Shown: piece by piece, positions 46,437-58,000 of the stretch
Position numbering within the stretch: position 1 is the first letter of the stretch
How the letters are laid out: every line of letters starts with the position of its first letter
Assembly (NCBI GenBank): GCA_026545225.1
Contig: CM048849.1
Span: 53,576,836 to 53,640,835 of the forward strand
Direction of reading: 5' to 3'
DNA: 64,000 bases
Source: Cornus controversa
Lineage: Eukaryota; Streptophyta; Magnoliopsida; Cornales; Cornaceae
Position numbers and translations under genes: made by a program
Notes under the pieces: generated by a model
What the model saw: only the letters and a program-made list of their open reading frames with translations
Told to the model about the DNA's origin: nothing
Database searches by the model: none

Positions 46437-46889
46437 TATGAGACCTTGGCCCCCCCTAAAATTACAAAAAAACCTACTAGGCCCCCCTTAATATTTTTTT
46501 TTAGATCTCTCTCTCTTTTCCCCTCTCTTTCTCTCTCTATATCTCTAAAAACAATTTTAAAATAATAAATTCATATAATTTTTAATAAATTAATTAAAAA
46601 ATTATAAAGTAAATGTTTCTTTTTTCAATAGAATTATTACGACAGTTTGAATATATATATATATATATTTGTTAAATATCGCATCCTCACTAAAATTTTC
46701 TGAATCCATCATTGCCCCTTCCACATTTTACATAAACATCCACTTAAATCATAATTTTCACACTTTTAAAATTTTTATTTTTTATTTCACATTTCCACAT
46801 ACTTAATCATAAGACTTTAAAGGGATGAAACTAGAAATAAATCTTGATCTTAAGTTGATTTTCGTTGGATTAGCTTCTAGTACAATATA
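46437..46889. other. AT-rich spacer upstream of block I'
   Basis: Contains CCCCCC words near 46450-46486 and a GAATCCATCATTGCCCC word near 46702. Together with GACGGACCCACATTGGGG near 42588 these may be two halves of one older repeat split by the composite element. Nothing coding seen. Confidence 0.3.
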
Positions 46890-47230
46890 ATCGATATCAA
46901 AATATTGGAAGTGGTTGAAGACACCAAAAATATCACTGGCGATGAAGGAAGAGAGAGAGAGAAAGAGAGATGAGGGAAGATGATAAAGAGAGAAAATTTA
47001 AGTTAAATGTACTAAAAAAGCAAAATATTTTGAATCACAAAATTTATTTTTTACAATAATTATTTTTGAGCGTTAGATTAAATTTTTTGTCCGTTATTAT
47101 ACTAAGTTTTTATAATATTGATATAAATATATAGATATAGATATATAAAGATTATAATATTTGAGGCTTACCGTAACGGTAACGAAAGAATAAAAGGAAA
47201 CGGAAAAAAAAAAGGGGTCAAGCACAACAT
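46890..47230. repeat. duplicated block I, right copy
   Basis: Related to 34440-34680 (shared GATGATAAAGAGAGAAAA, ATAATATTTGAGGCT, GTAACG and GAAAGAA words). It lies upstream of the TPK start codon and may form part of its promoter region. Confidence 0.55.
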
Positions 47231-47718
47231 GACCCGTTTACGGCATAAGATCCCAGTCCATTGCCGTTAGGATGAGAAGCGCACGGAGTACAGTAGTACT
47301 TGCTTTGACCAAAATGCGTGTGAATGCGGTAGTTCCTGTGCTGGTCTTCTTGTTAAAACTCCTTTCAATTCTTTACCCTCTCTCTCTCTCTCATCGAGCT
47401 AAAAGACTATCTGTGGACTTGTGAGTTATTTTGATACGAACTCGAATCATCCAATCGAAGCATCAAAGTGCTTAACCCCACTCTATTTATCTTGCAACTG
47501 TTTGACTATCTTTCCATGAGCTTGTTTTATCGTTGAAAGAGTTCGTTTCTGTTATGTTCTATACTTCTAATCATCATCCTCACTGTCTAAACCAACCCAT
47601 CACAAAACCGCTTCATCCTCACTATCTAAACCAACCCACATCACAAAACCGCCAGCAAACCGATCATTTTTTTTTTGGTATTCCGGCTGACCAAATAGCG
47701 GTTTTCCGGCGCACCTAG

Positions 47719-50700
47719 ATGGAGAAAGAGCCACTTCTTCCATATGTCGTCAGCCCCAGAAGGCCACACCCATCACCACCACCACCACCACCGCTACTCT
47801 GTCCCCTCCCAGAGAACGATGAAATCTCTATTCCTCTCCCTCTAACCCCATCAGAACTCAAAGACCGCCTAATCTTTGGACCCTCCTCCTCATCCCCCAA
47901 AGACCCCCCATCTCCAATTGTTGATTCCCTGCTAACCTCAACCCTGAACTCCCCCAAATCTTCCACCTCTTCTTCAAATCCCACAAACACTAACCCTGAC
48001 CCACAAAATCAACAGTCTTGGTTGATTGATCCCTTTTATTCATGGACCAAAAGCAACCTCCACAGGTCGAGAACCGCCCCGGCTATGGCGGCAATCAACG
48101 ATGTCATCCACTCCTCGGTGCCAAAACCGCCTCAATTCACCTCTTCATCAATCGTTCGTCAGGCTTTTGTGCTTTTGGTAATTTATTTGACTCTTGGCGT
48201 GATTATCTATTGGTTTAATCAGGATGATTTTAACGCAACTGACACACACCCGGTTGTTGATGCTTTGTATTTTTGCATTGTGACAATGTGTACAATTGGG
48301 TATGGTGATATTACTCCAAATAGCACTGCCACACAGTTGTTTTCAATAATGTTTGTGTTGGTGGGGTTTGGTTTTGTTGATATTTTGCTTACTGGGATGG
48401 TTAGTTACGTGCTTGATTTGCAAGAGAGTTATCTTTTGAGGACTGTTAAAGCTGGGGGAGACCATAATATGCCGAGGTCATATATAATTGATGTGAAAAA
48501 GGGGAGGATGAGGATTCGGATGAAGGTGGCCTTGGCATTGGGAGTTGTGGTTCTTTGTATTGGAGTTGGAACGGCTGTTATGCATTTTGTTGAGAGGCTT
48601 GGATGGTTGGATTCATTTTATCTTTCGGTTATGTCGGTCACGACTGTTGGATATGGTGACAGGGCATTTAAGTCCTTGCCTGGTCGGATTTTTGCATCTA
48701 TTTGGTTGCTTGTGTCGACCCTTGCTGTTGCTCGGGCCTTTCTTTACTTGGCTGAGGCAAGAGTGGATAAACGGCATAGGATGATGGCAAAATGGGTGCT
48801 TGGTCAGGATATGACTGTTTCCCAGTTTCTTGCAGCTGACATTGACAACAATGGTTTTGTGAGGTAAAGACATCCCTTTTTTTGTTATTGTTATTTTAGT
48901 AAGTTGTGAAATGTTACTGCACGTTTATATGCTTGAAGGCATCGGAGTGGCACATTAATATGGTTGCCTATTTCTTAGAACTCAGTTAAGTTCACTTATG
49001 ATTTTGAAATTGCTTTGCAACAGTCCACCAAACCCAAGTTTGATGGTAGGTAAACTTATATTTCATTTTCAAAATTTTTAATGCGCATACACTGTTAGAA
49101 TATAATAGGGAATCATCATCTGTAGACAAGACACTGAACTGCTGAGATACTTATATCTTTATAAAGGAAAATAGGTTGTGGCCTGGGTTGGAATATGAGT
49201 GGGCTTTTGCCACTTTTGCTTTTGATATTTGGATTACTGTCAACCACATTGTTGCTTGCTGTTAGAAGTTCCTTTCTGTTGAGAAAGCTTACAGAATATG
49301 GCTTGATTAGAATTTCCATAACATTAATTATTCACCCTGGAAGTTTAAGAAGTGCAAAGCTGGTGATATTTAGGTTTATAATTGCTCAATGATGTACTGT
49401 GAAATGTGAATGAGATTACGATTACCACACACTGACAATATCGAATTATGCAATTCTTTTCCTTTTTTTAAAATTTTGAAATCATCATCCAGAACCTTTT
49501 CATTTTTCTCTTTTTCTCTTGGTGAGTGAGTTAGATTTTCGTTTTCGTATTGTATTCAAATCAAATAATCATTTTCCTTCTGTTATATTCAATTTCAATC
49601 TGCATAATCATTTTGCTTTCAAAGAGTAGCGTAGACCACGTCTTTAACCTCCAGATTGATTAGGAGTCTGAATGTTTGTGTGCATGCATACTATATAGAC
49701 ATAGATAGTAACAGCTACAATTATTTGAGGCAATTTGAAAGTTTAGCCATTTTAACTAGGAAATCTCAACTCAACCTATTATGTGAGATGAGACTCAAGC
49801 TCTATGCGGTGCATTGGTCAGCATTATCAGAGAAGGACTTCATTTAACATTCCAAATGCTCTCTCCCCCGCCATTTCATATGGTGGTACTAAGTTCCTTG
49901 GGCGGCTTCCAGCTCTTTTGATCGATCATAAACAAGTTTTGTTCGACAGTATAACTTCTTCAGTTTTGGGAAACTCTTGACTAGGCCAACTGAATTTTCT
50001 TTGCGCAGCTTCACATTCATGTCCAGAATGACCAGATATTCAAGGTTATTCCAGATCGTTGCCATGGCTGTGTAAGATCCATATGCACGGTATTTTACCA
50101 AGTGTCACGGATGTGACCTCTTTCCAGTGACTAATTGCCAACAAAAAGCCCCTTCTGGTCAACCGCAATTTGTCTCCAAAAATGATTTTTTGGATATGAG
50201 GTGTTCTGCAACATATAAAAGAAAATGAAAATTGAAAGCTAGCTTGCCAATGGTTTGGCAATGAACCAAAAGAGTTCTTTGAGAAAATAAACCATAGAAA
50301 GTTTTTTTGCAATCTCAAATCAAATTTGGAAGATTTTCAAAGTAAGCATCCCTTATCTTGGACTATAAAAACAAGGTCATGTAATGGACATAGAGGGACT
50401 GTTGAAACTTTGATGAATCTATGGCCCTTCTGATGATACACTGAGTTTCCCAAGACAAGGAAAAACACGACAATCACACCACACAATTGTTGCTTTTCTT
50501 AATTTGAAGATTTTCAACTCACCATTCAATATCAAATTTTGGCAGGCCCTCAATCTGAAATCTGCTCAAGCCTTCTTCAATCTTAAAGGTTTGAAGAATT
50601 CTCACTACAACCGGTTCAACATCTAGCTTTTGTAACCCTTGTATTCAAGACAGACAAGGAACAACACAACAATCACATCTACTTACTTTTCCTCTCTCAA

Positions 50701-52797
50701 CTCTGAAGTCACCTATGATTAGCTGACGTCTTTAAAATTAGTTCTTCCCAAGACCTGTGGCTTTGAGAAAATTCTACGTCTCGAGAATATGTTCCTGGTT
50801 GAGAAGTGATGCGAAATTACTGTTGCCTCAGAACTCTTAACACCCTGCTCACAAATACGAAGCTGACATTTAGTATGAGAGTGCACAAGGCATGACAATT
50901 AAACATCTCATAGCTGTCTTAAATTTTAACTTGCCCTGCCTTAAGAGGACTGTCCACCATATGAATGGATGCCATGAGAAAGTTGTGCCGATGCTTCAAT
51001 GTCTCTCCTAGCCTGCATATGCACGAAAACAAAACAATTTGGCTTCAATATTAACATATAAACATAAACTATGCATATCCAAGACATAAGAAGACTTGGT
51101 TGCTGGTCCTGGTGGGGGTGAATGAGCGAGACTAACTTGTCCTTGCATTTTCCTTTGTTACTTTGGCTAGGAGGTACCCTTGGGGTATTTTCAAATTTTC
51201 TCTAAACTCTTTACGTACACAAGGTCTAAAGGAGCATGTACTGACTTGCAGTGGTAGTCTAATACTGCTTTCTCCTATTCTTCTTTGGTCTTCCAATCGT
51301 ATGCTTCGTCAAGGTAGGGAGGCTCAAGTGGGTCATGATCAACATCTAATCAAATGCTCTCAAAGTTGAGGGTGGATCATATCACTGTAGGACCTGAGAT
51401 ATGCCTTCTTTGGTCAGACACTGATGACAGTACTTCTTTGGGTCATCCCTGTTGTAACTTGTAAGAATTACAAGCAACCTGGCTGATTGCCCGATCTCTG
51501 TAGACACAGACACACCTGTAAGCCTAATTCACTACGAAAGATAAGCCTTTCTCCACAACTTCATACTCCACCCCGCCTAACACAACATGGACTCTTGCTT
51601 GAACTTATCAATCTTGCTTCTAACTTGAGAAGTACGATTATTATCTTCTTACGACTCTTTCATCAACTTCCTCTTAAGATGCTCTATGATTGCAAGTATA
51701 GGCTTGCTCCTATAATCTCCAATTTGACTGTTGATACATTCTATCAAAATCAAATGCATGTTGGACTATTGGGAAAGGGGTGTCTTCAGTTCTTATATAT
51801 GAGTTTGATTTAATCAAGCTGCTTGCGCGGTATTCTTAAGCCAATACACTGTTGCTCCTGTGGCTGCCCAAAAATAATTCCCAAGGTTCACTCTAGGGTG
51901 TTTAGCTTTGATATAGTTTCATATGCCTTGATAATACCTGTTATTGGAGTTTGAGAATTGTGAATTATTGCATCTAAGATACTCTGTCTATTAGTTATGA
52001 AACTAATGATTTTGTTTTGGCTCTGACTAAATCTATTAGTTAAGCAAACTAATGGTAAGTAACTTTGTCTGGCTGAGGTGAGGCATGGATCCTCCGTGGG
52101 CAATGCTTCCATGCATACTTTGTTGTCAAACTAGCATTCTTTATCCTTGATGTTTTGAAATTCAAGAATCAAAACTCTCTTCTATTATAACACCTTTCTT
52201 CAAATTACCACCTATCTTATTTCCTTTCATTCAATTTGAGATGCAAGCCTAGACAGTGGATTTTCCTTCCCCAACACAGAAATGAACCCCCTCATACACT
52301 CCTCGTCATTAGGCTGATAGATAAACATCCTCACTATCAACAGTTTGACTACCCCTAAAAAGTGCTCTATATCTTTTTTTTGTTTTTGTTTTTGTTTTTG
52401 GGCAAGTAAAAGTGCTCTATATCTAGATTACTGTTATGAAAGCTTCTTCTCATGGTCATCGCATAATCTCCACTTCACTATTGTTTTTGATTTTTCATTA
52501 CAGTCGGATAGCGTTTGGTTATCTACAATAATTTTATATTCTTATGTTCGTTTGAGTTAAAGTTCTTGTTGTAAATAGAATGAGGCTTTAGTGGGTTTTG
52601 AGGTTTTTCTTTTCTTTTTAATGTTTGTATGATATTCACAATTTCACAGTAGATCAGAATATGTTATATACAAGCTCAAGGAGATGGGAAAGGTCTCGGA
52701 GAAAGACATCTTGGAGATCTGCAAAAAGTTTGATCGGCTAGACACTGGCAACTGTGGGAAAATTACACTTGGTGATCTCATGGATAGTCACCACTGA
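47719..52797 (+). CDS. two-pore K+ channel, TPK (KCO) family
   Basis: Exons 47719-48863 and 52650-52797 with a 3.8-kb GT-AG intron join in phase to 430 residues. The start is fixed by an in-frame TAG immediately before the ATG. The N-terminus is Pro/Ser-rich with a mode-1-like 14-3-3 site RSRTAP (116-121). Two pore modules follow: CTIGYGD with its signature at about 192-197 and TTVGYGD at about 309-314, each between hydrophobic segments (FVLLVIYLTLGVIIYWF; FGFVDILLTGMVSYVL; ALALGVVVLCIGVGTAV; IWLLVSTLAVARAFLYL). C-terminal EF-hands lie at about 374-385 (DIDNNGFVSRSE, split by the intron) and 410-421 (DRLDTGNCGKIT, less canonical). Arabidopsis TPKs pass K+ mainly across the vacuolar membrane and are activated by Ca2+ and 14-3-3. 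It resembles the TPK3/TPK5 type in build; the exact member and membrane are inference. Confidence 0.95.
48907..49850. repeat. duplicated block II, right copy, in the TPK intron
   Basis: Longer partner of 36306-36970, colinear over most of its length and retaining segments absent there (for example 49145-49285). It begins about 43 bases after the TPK exon-1 donor and ends beside the F-box 3' exon fragment, so it probably represents DNA downstream of an F-box gene. Confidence 0.9.
49889..50205 (-). pseudogene. F-box/LRR 3' exon fragment in the TPK intron
   Basis: On the minus strand, TATATGTTGCAG ahead of 50205 is a good 3' splice site. The exon encodes FLLAISHWKEVTSVTLGK in one frame, then in another frame NNLEYLVILDMNVKLRKENS and SFPKLKKLYC, ending at a stop at 49889. 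The two frames overlap near 50046-50101, so a frameshift separates them. The LRR-like pattern (HWKE-TSLTL, LEYLVILD) is that of the C-terminal part of plant F-box/LRR proteins and would complement the F-box exon at 37158-37622. No F-box exon was found between 50205 and the end of the TPK intron. Confidence 0.65.
50206..52344. other. rest of the TPK intron, unassigned
   Basis: Mixed-composition DNA. Minus frame around 50520-50630 (with VVRILQTFKIEEGLSRFQIE) and plus frame 51487-51813 look slightly protein-like but match no family I know. About 51840-52110 is another segment with no recognised content. These may be debris of the F-box gene or an unknown repeat. Confidence 0.3.
52375..52407 (-). 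mobile_element. 33-bp retroposed tail with 17-bp target duplication
   Basis: AAAAGTGCTCTATATCT is repeated perfectly at 52358-52374 and 52408-52424. Between the copies, read on the minus strand, lies ACTTGCCC followed by an AAAAAC-rich tail. A poly-A-like tail plus a long target duplication is the signature of target-primed reverse transcription, so this looks like an extremely 5'-truncated LINE/SINE-type insertion. Confidence 0.7.
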
Positions 52798-53641
52798 GAT
52801 ATCGAAATGGAGTTGTGGCACCACATGGACTTGCCCTCACAAGTAAATATTGTCTCAGATTGAGCAGAGAGGAGGCAAGAGAGAGTTCTCTTGTTAGTTG
52901 TTACTACCAAATGGAAGAGAGGGTTAGTTTGTATGTTAATTGTACAGAAAGCTGCTCTTTTACCAAGTAAGCTGCCCGATCAGTTGATCTTTGTGTTGAA
53001 CGATCGTGACCATCTGATCAGAGTTAGCCATCTCTTCGGTATAATGGTGTATAACGAACAATTCTGTCATGGCCTCATGGGTACACTAATATTATCTATC
53101 TTCTGGACCGATTGTATTTCTCTTCATCCTATGAACTTTCTTCGTTATCTTCGAGTTCCGTGGGCATTGCGGCCTTAACTCAAGCCAACTAAATCCCTTG
53201 TAGGCGTGTTTGGCTGTATGAAATTGGAGCTTGAAATTAGAATCGGTGGAATTGAAGAAAATTTTGTTAATAAAAATGTAAATTTTCTAAAATTTCATCA
53301 ATTTTAATTCCAAGCTCCAATTCCGCATATCAGAACACAGCCTGTGTGCTTTGTTAGATTGTTAATTTAGCTTCTTTTTTTTTTTCTTTCTGGGTTTTAT
53401 TGAACCCTGATTCTATATTGTCTTGCCATTATTAAGTTAAAGATTAAAATGTTGCAAAAAACACAGAAACTTGCGTACGGCTTTATCCTGAAGGTTTGCC
53501 GAATGTGTAAATTGGAGTTTGAATACAAATTGGAGTCATCTGCGGCCAAACTTTAGGAATAGGATGCATTATGAAGGCGTAAAATAGTGCAATCATCAGC
53601 TCTCCTCAATTATTCACACTCGTCTCAAATAAATATCATTA
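52798..53641. other. 3' flank of the TPK gene
   Basis: A frame at 52891-53178 follows the stop closely and is probably 3' UTR sequence. At about 53202-53344 a small inverted-repeat MITE is likely: GGCTGTATGAAATTGGAGCTTG on the left, and on the right (reverse-complemented) GGCTGTGTTCTGATATG then GGAATTGGAGCTTGG. No target duplication could be settled. Confidence 0.45.
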
Positions 53642-53785
53642 ATTTTAACTCGAATCTATGTGGCAGGTGATATAATCTATTATTTTAGGAGATAAAATTA
53701 AATGGTAAGTTATTATTGGTGGGATTCTCCCCATATACGGAGTCTATATGGTATTATCACCTGCCACATAGATTCGAGTTAAAAT
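53642..53785. mobile_element. hairpin MITE with perfect 31-bp inverted repeats
   Basis: The 31 bases at 53642-53672 (core CGAATCTATGTGGCAGGTGA) are perfectly complementary to 53755-53785, with an 82-base loop. The loop (TAGGAGATAA, GTTATTATTGG, TTCTCCCCATATACGGA) resembles 35048-35115, so this is a dispersed repeat rather than a unique structure. The ends are not further defined. Confidence 0.75.
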
Positions 53786-54712
53786 TTGTGAAATAAAATT
53801 GTGACGTTTAGCATTTCTCTTATTCACATAATCATATGTAAAAACTCTGGACAGCTGTCTATCACTGGCAGCAACTAGCAAGCGTGTGTTTGTGTTTGAT
53901 AAGGTTAACAAAGAAATTAAAATGATTATGGTGGTAATGATTCCTCCTTCATTTACACTTCTCGAAAGTTTAATAACACAAGACAGCTCATTATGGATTA
54001 GAAGTACCAATTGCTGCTCATCACTTTACTGTTCCAATTATGAATTTTACTTGTTTATCAACTTTTGTGACTAAAAAAACTTACGATTGAACGCTAGTCA
54101 TTTACCATTTAAGAGGTAGAAAGTAATTTTCGTTTGTTACTTTATTCAGACTTAAAGGTCACAGATGAGTCGGAGTCGGAGTGAAATGATGAATTTATAT
54201 CTTTGACTCTTTGCCAATCAATTAGTATTTTTGGAAAAAAAATTACAAGATACATAAAATTTCAATATATATATATAAATAGAGCAACAAATATGTGTGT
54301 AGTATATGTGATGGTTGATTTAGGAAAGTAATATTCTGATTTCGGAAAATTATCTGGCATTCCATTTTTGTGCTATAATTCTTAGAATGCAAATATAAAT
54401 TTCATACAAAAATGAATATAAATACTCCGTAATATATAAGAGGGATTGATGAGATATGGTGTAACATGTAATTATATGACCATTCAAAAAAAAAAAAAAC
54501 ATGTGATAACATGCCATTAGGATCCTATAAATAATGTTCAGAGTTACTACATAGTACATACAGATTAACTTTCGTACAATCTACAGCACCCTGGTTGCTC
54601 TCTTCTTTCTCTTTTCTTTATTTATAATTTATTATTATTTTTTCTTTCTTCGAAAACAATAGTGCAACTACAATCAAACCACAACCACCGTCAACAATTA
54701 ACTTGGGAAAGC

Positions 54713-54751
<39 letters not shown>

Positions 54752-55089
54752 TGAGCATAGTAGAAAGAGAGATAGAGGGGGACGGGTCTTCCGACATTTT
54801 ATCAATTCTTGAAGCAAACGACGACGTGACTCTTTAACTGTTGCTTCAGATCTACCCTTCTTCGCTCATGTTACCATTTAAATCTTCGGTATATATGAAG
54901 ATGACTTTCTAGAGAGAGAAACGCACACACCACTCCATACATTCTGGTACTTCTTCGATCCACGCATCGATTCTTCTTTTCCTCTCTCTCTTCAATACCT
55001 AATGTGTATATATGACTGACTGTATGTTCATCATTCATTGATTGGATTTGTCTCTATTCAATATTTTACAGTTTCGATTTCGCTATAAC
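53786..55089 (+). other. upstream region and leader of the RWA gene
   Basis: AT-rich until about 54550, then pyrimidine/purine-rich. It has an uninterrupted (GA)n run at 54717-54746 and further GAGAGA words at about 54763-54776 and 54913-54920. It probably includes a 5' UTR of about 300 bases ending at the ATG at 55090. A leader intron is possible but not provable here. Confidence 0.45.
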
Positions 55090-58000
55090 ATGGTGGTTAC
55101 CGGACCTATAACACCTGGACAGGTATGGTTTTATTCTCTGGCGATTTTCTGAATGCTGAAAGATAATTACTTTTTTGACCACTGATTTTTGTAACACGGC
55201 CGTATATCTTTGGGTGGTTTTTATTTTTTAATTATCGAATATGAAAGATCGGTTTCTTGTGAATTTCGCGAAATGTCACGAGCCCTTGATCTGAAGAGTG
55301 CTACACCCACTCATTTTGTTATTTTGATCAACAAGAACAGTAAATGTACTGGTAGATTTGCCATATTTCACATTCATACGCACACTTAAGCACAAGCAGT
55401 AGTACATATATGTTCTTCTGAAGCTATGTATTGGTTAACGTCTAAAACTTATAAATAGGACTTATTAAGAAATTCAGCTTCTTAGTTCAATTTCAATATT
55501 CTTGAGTAAGCGTGATCACAGTGCTAAATCAACTTGGAGATTATTTGAGTGGGTGAAGTGAGTTGACTGCTCTAGCTCCTATGAAGTTTTTCTATCTAAT
55601 AGTATTTCGGTGAACATATATGTTTATGCCCGTACCTACTAATTCAGATCCAATGGCAGTTTTGCAAGTTCTGTGTCATGTTTTTGTTTTTAAAGTTCAA
55701 ATTTTTGCTTGCAGATTTCCATTTATTGTCTGTTTCAAGTAAGTTTTCCTTGCATATCAAGTGAAGCCTTCTCTTTCTAATTGTCTCAGGTGTCTTTTTT
55801 GCTTGGGTTTGTCCCCATTTTCGTTGCATGGATATATTCTGAGTTGTTAGAATATAAGAAGCCTTCATCTCCATCTAAAGTGTAAGTTTCTCTCTTCTAC
55901 ACGGATAGATACGAATTTTCTTGGCAGTGTATATTTTTAATCTTTGGTTTTAACTATAAACTTCTCTCTCTCTCTCTCTCTACACGCACACATACATCTG
56001 TCTTTGTCTTTGTATCCCGTTCTCTCTCTGCCCCTCATCTTTTTTTCTGTTCTTATTTTCATTCATTGTAGTAAGAATTTCATTACCAAAAAAGAAGAAA
56101 GTTCCGGATATTTTTGCATCACACTAACTGCCTCACCTGCAGCATGTTAGTTGACTCACATTCATTTCGACATGCGTGATTTAATTATATATATGTGTGT
56201 GTGTGTGTGTGCGCGCGTGTGCGCTTCCTTCTTTTTGTTTTTATTAAATTTTAACTAGACAATTCTGTTACCAGACGAGGTATGATTGCAGGAGTAAGTA
56301 AAATAAAGCACTCTAGTTATGTCATCATGGGTCTAAAGATACGGAGAACTTTGAAGTTTGTCTAATGCACTGTGGTTAAGAAACTTCAATTGAGTTTCCA
56401 TCTTCTTTTTTTTCCCCTTCCAATAGAATGGAGAGAGAGACAGAGAGACAGAGAGTTTGGAGATATCAGCTATGCAAAATAAGTAAGAGGATTTGAAATA
56501 GAATGCAAGATTAACTTAGAGGGAGTAAGATTAAATAGTGGTGGATAAAATGCCCAGTACAACAAATGGCCCATCCAAATTGAAATAGTAATCAACACTG
56601 CAGAAATGGATGAGCACAAATTGCGTGGGTTTACTTGTAACAATTATTTAAAACTTGTTTAATTTGAAGATAAGATTACTTCGATATTTGAAACTGAAAT
56701 ATAGAAGAATACACCATTTCATAGTAGTGAAAGGTGTAATATGAATTACAACTTGTATTTTAGGCGAGAAAGATGGGAAAGCTCGCTTTCCATTAACGAA
56801 ATGAAATGGAATGTGTACTTGTGAAGGGTGTAATGTGAATCACAACTTGTGTAGTTTTCCACAAGTCAGTTTTAGAAGGTGCTGTGTTGAATGTGTGAAT
56901 CGTGTGTCCTAAGTAGATCCTCATGATTGTTTTTTTGCTTGGAAGACCCTCATATGATGTAAAGAGATATTTCAAAACATGAGGTGCATGTGTACAATAG
57001 GAGTGAAAGAGAGCCACAACTGTGTGAGAGGTTGTGCAGATAGTTCAAGATATACAGTATTTTATATAGTTTCTATACTAGAATTAGGCCATCATAAAAC
57101 AAGCAGAAGGGAGAAGAAAGAAGCTGAGAAAGCATACTCTGGTTCCCATCAACTGAGCTTTTGTAAGCTTTTCTATTCATCTTATGCTTTCTTTACATCT
57201 TTGATATCATTAGAATGTTATGATATTGTGCCAGTAAATTTGAAAATTGTTGCACAATATAGTATACTTAGGAGGGTGTAGTCAATTAGGATTTTCAAGG
57301 ATTTTGAAAGACATTTTTTAAGTGACAGATTTATGTGGATTCATGGATTTTTATAGACTTCTATTACAAACTTTCATTGATTTGTATAGACTTTTATTAG
57401 AGACTTTGATGGATTTTTATAGACTTGTATTGATTTCTTTAACATATTTTATTTATTTGTATCATTGAATTCTATTTTTGCATACAAGTAAACCAATAGC
57501 TCAAGAGGTAGATATAATACAAAATGGATAATCTATCATCTGATATATTGTCTAAAAATTATTGTGTAGTGCAAATATCCTAGGAAAGAGCAGAGATAAT
57601 AAAGTAACTCACTTGATGAACACAAATTGCATATCAACCCTTTCTCAGATTTCAATCACATTATGAAAAAAGAGAAAAAAAAACTACAAACTTTATTTAT
57701 AGGTTTTAGATTAAATCATTGGATAGATAATTAGAGAACCTTGAACCTAGGTTATATTGGATTATTAATTGGACTTCATGATCAATCCATGTGGTTTAAG
57801 GATTGATTCCTAATAAACAGTGTAGAGGGATTAATCATCCCATAATAGAAGAGATTGATCAACTTGCCTGGAAAATTGAGTTTTACAAGTTTTCCTAATC
57901 CAATAGAAAAAGAGAGAATCTGAGAAGAAAGAGAAAGAGAAAAAAAGAGTGTACCTTGAGATGGAGAAAGGCTGATCGTATTCTGCAGGAAAAAAAGTCC

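Noticed and set aside
47715-47990. 91-codon minus-strand Gly/Glu-rich frame
   Set aside because: It is antisense to the Pro/Ser-rich N-terminus of the TPK channel and is produced by its codon bias.
51487-51813. 108-codon frame in the TPK intron
   Set aside because: No recognisable family, no start context, and the TPK reading frame is complete without it.
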